A stretch of DNA of 18,980 bases, taken from an uncultured Muribaculaceae bacterium. GTDB taxonomy: Bacteria > Bacteroidota > Bacteroidia > Bacteroidales > Muribaculaceae. The position numbers and the translations under genes are program-made. Below the pieces are notes generated by a model that had not been told where the DNA came from, did not search any database, and saw only the letters and a program-made list of their open reading frames with translations. The DNA is taken from contig CAMWXQ010000005.1 in assembly GCA_947178235.1 (NCBI GenBank), positions 1-18,980 on the forward strand. The letters run 5' to 3'. This document shows positions 15,572 to 18,980 of this stretch, piece after piece. The stretch's first letter is position 1. Each line of letters begins with the position of its first letter.

Positions 15572-15597
15572 GCGGAATGTAGCATAATTTTTTAATC

Positions 15598-15637
15598 GTA
15601 AACCTCCCGATGGACTGATGTCCATCGGGAGGTTTAC
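15598..15637. terminator. 18-bp perfect hairpin after the PL4-like gene
   Basis: GTAAACCTCCCGATGGAC and its exact inverse enclose a 4-nt TGAT loop, 26 bp after the stop. The following bases lack a T-run on either strand (six T precede it instead), so it is a strong structure but not a textbook intrinsic terminator. It lies between convergent genes, where a two-way terminator would be expected. Confidence 0.6.
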
Positions 15638-15643
15638 ACATAT

Positions 15644-15753
15644 CCCAGAGTAGGGACGCACGGCTCGTGCGTCCGCAATATTGTGGGTGGATAACGCCCT
15701 TATTGTGATGCGTTTACGCTGCGGACGCACGGCCCGTGCGTCCCTACTCTGGG
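15644..15753. repeat. Nested palindromic intergenic repeat
   Basis: Two 33-bp arms (15644-15676 and 15721-15753) are inverted copies differing at two adjacent bases and are separated by 44 bp. Each arm contains its own hairpin, GGACGCACG-N3-CGTGCGTCC. The layout is that of a REP/MITE-like interspersed element. The right arm overlaps the last two codons and stop of the bPH_4 gene. No transposase is nearby. Confidence 0.88.
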
Positions 15754-16194
15754 TAGAATATCCTCTTTATCTTCGGGTTGATCGCAGAGAGTTGTCGGAT
15801 GAATTCTGCCTGTCGGCTGGGGGAGATGACCAGGGGGATGGAGCTTTTCAGAACCTTGCGGTCGGAGAATCTGATTGCTATCCTGTGTGTCAGCGAATTT
15901 GCCGGGGAGGTCAGTATGGTCTTTGTAGGTGAAATCTCCGAGATTTTGTCTATGGGGTATGCTGTGGGTCTGAAAAACTGGTACACGGCGAGTTTGTCGC
16001 CGTCAATCCTGTAATATGTGCCGATGAAGCCGATCAGTACGAAGATGAGCAGCGGGGTTGTGATGAGGAGCATGGGCCATTTGTCACCTTCGATAAAAAT
16101 CGGCCAGTAACAAGCCGCGACCACAAACGCAATTAATTATAGCCCAAGTCGAAGCATCCCACCTTGAATTGTATCGTGTACCTGCGAATTTCAT
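15744..16194 (-). pseudogene. bPH_4 (PH-domain) membrane protein, frameshifted
   Basis: The downstream frame (16124 to 15744) encodes a transmembrane segment followed by TYYRIDGDKLAVYQFF, YPIDKISEISPTKTILTSPANS, RIAIRF and ISPSRQAEFIRQLSAINPKI, the bPH_4 domain pattern (Pfam PF06713). It has no good start: a GTG, with an in-frame TAA four codons upstream. The missing N-terminus is found in another frame. An ATG at 16194, overlapping the dapA stop as ATGA, reads MKFAGTRYNSRWDASTWAIIN and then derails. Skipping one base near 16130-16138 joins it to AFVVAACYWPIFIEGD, giving a normal ~150-residue protein. So there is a +1 frameshift, either real or an assembly error. The stop codon lies inside a palindromic repeat arm. 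The function of bPH_4 proteins is unknown. Confidence 0.8.
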
Positions 16195-17105
16195 GGCTCT
16201 TGCTTATTCATTCGTTCGGCTTCGGCTTCGAGGCCGTGGCGGACCATGTCGCCGACGGGGACGAGGGGGAGGCGGAGAATGTCGTGGTAGCCGGGGATGA
16301 TGCAGTGCATGAGGGCTTTGATGCCCGACGGGTTCCCCTCCTTGAACAGCAGCGAGTAGAGCGCCGAGAAACGCTGATGGAGCGGTACGGCTTCGGCACG
16401 TCGCTCGGGATCCATGCTGAGGTGTATCATCTCGGCGAACTCGCGCGGATAGGCATTGCCGAGGACCGAAATGACTCCGTCGCCACCGATCCCGATCATC
16501 GTGTGGGCCAGTGAGTCGTCTCCCGAAATCACGAGGAATCCGCTCGGGCGGCGTGCTATGATGAGCCCTGCCTGTTCCATATTTCCCGAGGCCTCCTTGA
16601 CGCCGATGACCTTGTCGGGATAGTCGAGGGCGAGGCGGATAATGGTGTCGACGGTCATGTTGACGCCTGTGCGGCCGGGGATGTTGTAGAGTATCACGGG
16701 GATGGGCGAGGCCTCGGCTACGGCGCTGAAATGGCGATACATTCCCTCCTGGCTCGGTTTGTTGTAGTAGGGGACTACGGAGAGTATCGCGTCGAACTCC
16801 GCGAGGCGGGGCATGGATGCGATTTCGCCCACAAGGGTGCGCGTGCAGTTGCCACCCATCCCGAGTACGACAGGGATGCGGCCGGCCACGCGGTCGAGGA
16901 TATGCCCTGCGAGCTCGTGTCGCTCCGTAGCCGAGAGGGTAGGGGTCTCGGCGGTAGTCCCGAGGGCCACGATGTAGTCGGCCCCACCGTCGACGAGGTA
17001 GTCGATGTGGGTGTCGAGTGCAGCGTAGTCTATTGATTCATCGGGCAGAAAGGGGGTGGTGAGGGCCACGCCCATGCCGCGCAGGGATGAGGTCTTGGTG
17101 GGCAT
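16191..17105 (-). CDS. dapA: 4-hydroxy-tetrahydrodipicolinate synthase
   Basis: DapA condenses pyruvate with aspartate semialdehyde, the first committed step toward diaminopimelate for peptidoglycan and toward lysine. The 304-residue TIM-barrel protein has the GTTAE pyruvate-binding loop, VPYYNKPSQEG (Tyr113-Tyr114), the catalytic Tyr140 in LYNIPGRTG and the Schiff-base Lys170 in GVKEASGN. GDDSLA follows later in the barrel. All residues of a working DHDPS are present, and the length is normal. The ATG at 17105 follows a promoter box at 17132-17139. The stop overlaps the ATG of the frameshifted bPH_4 gene. It is divergent from the zinc-ribbon gene. Confidence 0.95.
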   Translation of the reverse strand: MPTKTSSLRGMGVALTTPFLPDESIDYAALDTHIDYLVDGGADYIVALGTTAETPTLSATERHELAGHILDRVAGRIPVVLGMGGNCTRTLVGEIASMPRLAEFDAILSVVPYYNKPSQEGMYRHFSAVAEASPIPVILYNIPGRTGVNMTVDTIIRLALDYPDKVIGVKEASGNMEQAGLIIARRPSGFLVISGDDSLAHTMIGIGGDGVISVLGNAYPREFAEMIHLSMDPERRAEAVPLHQRFSALYSLLFKEGNPSGIKALMHCIIPGYHDILRLPLVPVGDMVRHGLEAEAERMNKQEP

Positions 17106-17131
17106 ATCGGGTTCGGGAGTTGATTACACTG

Positions 17132-17165
17132 CAAAGATAGCCATTTTTCTCAATATCCACACAAA
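17132..17165 (-). promoter_or_regulatory. Promoter of dapA
   Basis: On the minus strand TTTG (17162-17165) and TATCTTTG (17132-17139) are separated by 22 bp, slightly longer than usual. The -7 box lies 26 bp from the dapA ATG. The -33 box is one arm of the inverted repeat CACAAA-CCTA-TTTGTG (17160-17175). Confidence 0.7.
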
Positions 17166-17169
17166 CCTA

Positions 17170-17200
17170 TTTGTGGAATCCTCGCAAATTAGTATCTTTG
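17170..17200 (+). promoter_or_regulatory. Promoter of the zinc-ribbon membrane protein
   Basis: TTTG (17170-17173), a 19-bp spacer and TATCTTTG (17193-17200) match the Bacteroidota consensus exactly. The ATG follows 20 bp later, so the leader is very short. Confidence 0.82.
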
Positions 17201-17220
17201 TCAGTATAAATGGAATCCGA

Positions 17221-17553
17221 ATGAGTACCAAGAAGAAGTGCCCATATTGCGGCCAACCGATACGCCGCAGGCAGATCGCCGAGTATATTCTGCACGGTAC
17301 GGCGCATACGATAAAGTGCGACGGCTGTGGTCGCATGTTGCGTCCCTCACGCTATCCGTTCTCTTTTGGGGTATGCTACGCGGTGGCGGTTTTCTATACG
17401 ATTGGGGCGATGAACCTGATGCTCTACGTCCTTCATTTCAGTTTCCTCAAAGCGCTGCTCTGCTTCCTCGCATCGTTCGCAGTGATCTTAGCCCTCCTGT
17501 GCTTGGCCACCATCGCTACCACCGAATTCGACGGCAATGAATTGATACCTTAG
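17221..17553 (+). CDS. Zinc-ribbon protein with two membrane segments
   Basis: The 110-residue protein starts MSTKKKCPYCGQP. It has two CxxC pairs (CPYC and CDGC) 22 residues apart, a likely zinc ribbon, followed by two hydrophobic segments (about residues 48-68 and 72-98). The layout recalls the small cxxc_20_cxxc zinc-ribbon membrane family of unknown function (TIGR04104), but the match is by pattern only. The start at 17221 is favoured over the longer frame from 17056 because it follows the promoter at 17170-17200; the longer frame would overlap dapA in antisense and contain that promoter. The ribbon is probably cytoplasmic. A 218-bp spacer separates it from the OmpA gene. Confidence 0.75.
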   Translation: MSTKKKCPYCGQPIRRRQIAEYILHGTAHTIKCDGCGRMLRPSRYPFSFGVCYAVAVFYTIGAMNLMLYVLHFSFLKALLCFLASFAVILALLCLATIATTEFDGNELIP

Positions 17554-17603
17554 ATGGTTAAAATTAACACTCGGATGTTAAATGTTGGGGTTTTGGGGTT
17601 AAT

Positions 17604-17633
17604 TTTGCGGTGGGATGAACAAAGATACCTTTC
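17604..17633 (+). promoter_or_regulatory. Possible promoter of the OmpA-family gene
   Basis: TTTG (17604-17607), 18 bp, then TACCTTTC (17626-17633), one base off TAnnTTTG. Transcription would start near 17640 and leave a 5' leader of about 130 nt with no convincing hairpin. An alternative -7 box, TAATTTTG, lies at 17600-17607 but lacks a -33 partner. Confidence 0.4.
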
Positions 17634-17771
17634 GTAACGTTAATCAGTCATAAAAACTTCCGTATGGAGGGTGATCCCCGGCGGAGGTGAAAAAGACAAT
17701 TTCAATCTACAAATTCTAAGGTAAAAACGATTTACTCCCCCAAGTCTCACATTTTAACTATCTGAGAGAGT

Positions 17772-18932
17772 ATGAAAAAGCAATTGTTCGTAATGGCAGC
17801 CTGTGGAGCAGCGCTCATGGGTGCCGGTGAGCTCAAAGCTCAAGACGCAACCGCAGTAGTCGTCGAAGAGACCACTGTCCTCACCACCTCCGAGGTATCC
17901 TGCAAGGACCACTATGCTCCCCGCTCGTGGCGCGACAACTGGTATATCCAGCTCGGCGCCGGTATCCGCTCGCCCTTCGTCGAGAACAATCCCTCGGACA
18001 AGAGCCGCCGAATGACTGCCCAATACAATCTCGCCGTGGGCCGTTGGTTCTCGCCCTATCTCGGCTTCCGCTTCTCGGGCTACTATGGCTCGATGCACTG
18101 GAACGAAGGTGTAACAGGCCATGCCCGCACCGCCAATCTCAACGTAGACTTCATGTGGGACATGTTCAACTCGTGCCACGGATATAATCCCAACCGCGTC
18201 TTCTCGATGATTCCCTATATCGGCCTCGGAAGCACCTTTGTATGGCGCTACCGCCCCGAGGATGCAGGCAACGTATATGCCATGGGTCATCACAAGCGCA
18301 ACAATTGGATGTTCCCCGTGTCGGCCGGTCTCCAATTCCGCTTCCGTGCAAGCGAGTATGTAGACTTCTTCGCCGAGGGTCGCGCAATGCTCTATGGCGA
18401 CAACTTCAACAATACCGTTGACGACCGCCCCATGGACATCGACATCTCCGCTACCGGCGGTATCATCATCCACTTCACCGGCTCGAAGATGAAGGAGAAG
18501 TATAACCCCTGCGACTATATCCAGGCCCTCAACCAGGCCAACGCTCAGGTCAATGACCTCCGCGGTGCCCTCGCCGCCACCACCGCCGCCCTCGCAGCCG
18601 CCGAGGCTCAGCTCCCCTGCCCAGAGCCTGTGACCGTGGCCGAAGAGGTCCAGTCGACCGTAGTGCTGCCCACCGTCCGCTTCAAGATCAACTCGGCCTA
18701 CGTATCGAGCGAGGAGATGGTCAACATCTACAACATCGCCGAATTCATGAAGGCCAATCCCGACACCAAGATCGTCGTCCGCGGCTATGCCGACAAGGAC
18801 ACCGGCTCGTCGGCCTACAACCTCAAGCTCTCCGAGCGTCGCGCCCAGGCCGTCGCTGACATCCTCACCGGCGACTATGGCATCTCCGAGGGCCGTCTCA
18901 TCCTCGAAGCAGCCGGCTCAGACTCGCAGCCC
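17772..18932 (+). CDS. OmpA-family outer-membrane protein, 3' end lost at contig end
   Basis: The genuine part is 387 codons. The signal peptide (MKKQLFVMAACGAALMGAGELKAQ) is followed by an eight-strand-type beta-barrel domain (about residues 50-235, alternating aromatic strands such as NWYIQLGAG, YLGFRFSGYYG and YIGLGSTFVWRY). An Ala-rich helical linker follows (about 250-285). Last is an OmpA_C peptidoglycan-binding domain (from about 301) with VVRGYADKDTG and NLKLSERRAQAV, the conserved Asp and Arg that hold diaminopimelate. Such proteins tether the outer membrane to the cell wall. The open frame appears to end at 18980, but everything from 18933 is sequencing adapter. The natural C-terminus, expected to continue with the final strand after GSDSQP, is therefore missing. 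Confidence 0.92.
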
Positions 18933-18980
18933 CTGGCGCTTATAGACATCTCCGAGCCCACGCGACAAGAGGCAATATAG
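18933..18980 (+). other. Illumina Nextera adapter read-through (assembly artefact)
   Basis: From memory of the adapter, these 48 bases align without gaps to the Nextera mosaic end (CTGTCTCTTATACACATCT), the following CCGAGCCCACGAGAC, the 8-base index AAGAGGCA (i7 N711) and the start of the flow-cell sequence ATCTCG. I count 42 of 48 matches, with mismatches at 18936, 18938, 18945, 18963, 18977 and 18979. The index block is perfect. The apparent stop codon of the OmpA gene lies in this artefact. Confidence 0.93.

Noticed and set aside
17620..17627. TATCTTTG box on the minus strand upstream of the OmpA gene
   Set aside because: No minus-strand gene follows it; it overlaps the plus-strand promoter candidate and is probably incidental.
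17669..17690. Tiny ORF MEGDPRRR in the leader of the OmpA gene
   Set aside because: Only eight codons, no ribosome-binding signal and no sign of attenuator pairing.
18933..18980. A novel OmpA C-terminal extension
   Set aside because: The bases are sequencing adapter, as shown by the mosaic end and an intact index sequence.

Overview
The window comes from a gut-type Bacteroidales (phylum Bacteroidota) with a high-GC genome. Four things support this: promoters of the TTTG-N19-TAnnTTTG type; a 330-residue EF-Ts beginning MAVTMAEI; no strong Shine-Dalgarno sequences; and family-typical genes (AddB-like PD-(D/E)XK protein, GH13, PL4, OmpA-type porin). The genus cannot be fixed from the sequence alone. 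The right end is a contig end: the last 48 bases match the Illumina Nextera mosaic-end/adapter sequence plus an i7 index, so the final 15 codons of the last open frame are artefact.

Layout. (1) 1-1398, minus: a class III Fic AMP-transferase with a C-terminal self-inhibitory motif, followed after 19 bp by a secreted protein of unknown function that runs off the left edge. (2) 1426-1573: two hairpin terminators separating fic from the ribosomal genes. (3) 1596-4664, minus: rplM-rpsI-rpsB-tsf, with a good promoter and a structured leader in front of rplM. (4) 4697-10972, minus: holB, an AddB-like nuclease, hemW and a secreted GDPD-fold protein whose active site looks dismantled. Two of these junctions are ATGA overlaps; the holB/addB-like spacer is built almost entirely of three different short tandem arrays. 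(5) 11006-15571, plus, divergent from holB: a patatin-like lipase, a cytoplasmic GH13 enzyme and a secreted PL4-type rhamnogalacturonan lyase-like protein. (6) 15598-17139: an 18-bp perfect hairpin, a 110-bp nested palindromic repeat that supplies the stop codon of a frameshifted bPH_4 gene, and dapA, which overlaps that gene by ATGA. (7) 17170-18932, plus: a zinc-ribbon membrane protein sharing a symmetrical divergent promoter with dapA, then an OmpA-family outer-membrane protein cut off by the contig end.

Most of the window is housekeeping: translation, clamp loading, recombination, heme insertion and lysine/cell-wall precursor synthesis. The less ordinary material is the GDPD-like protein lacking catalytic residues, the Fic pair, the frameshifted bPH_4 gene beside a palindromic repeat, the patterned intergenic spacers, and the adapter at the end. 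I did not find a clearly new multi-gene system such as a defence island, CRISPR array or biosynthetic cluster.
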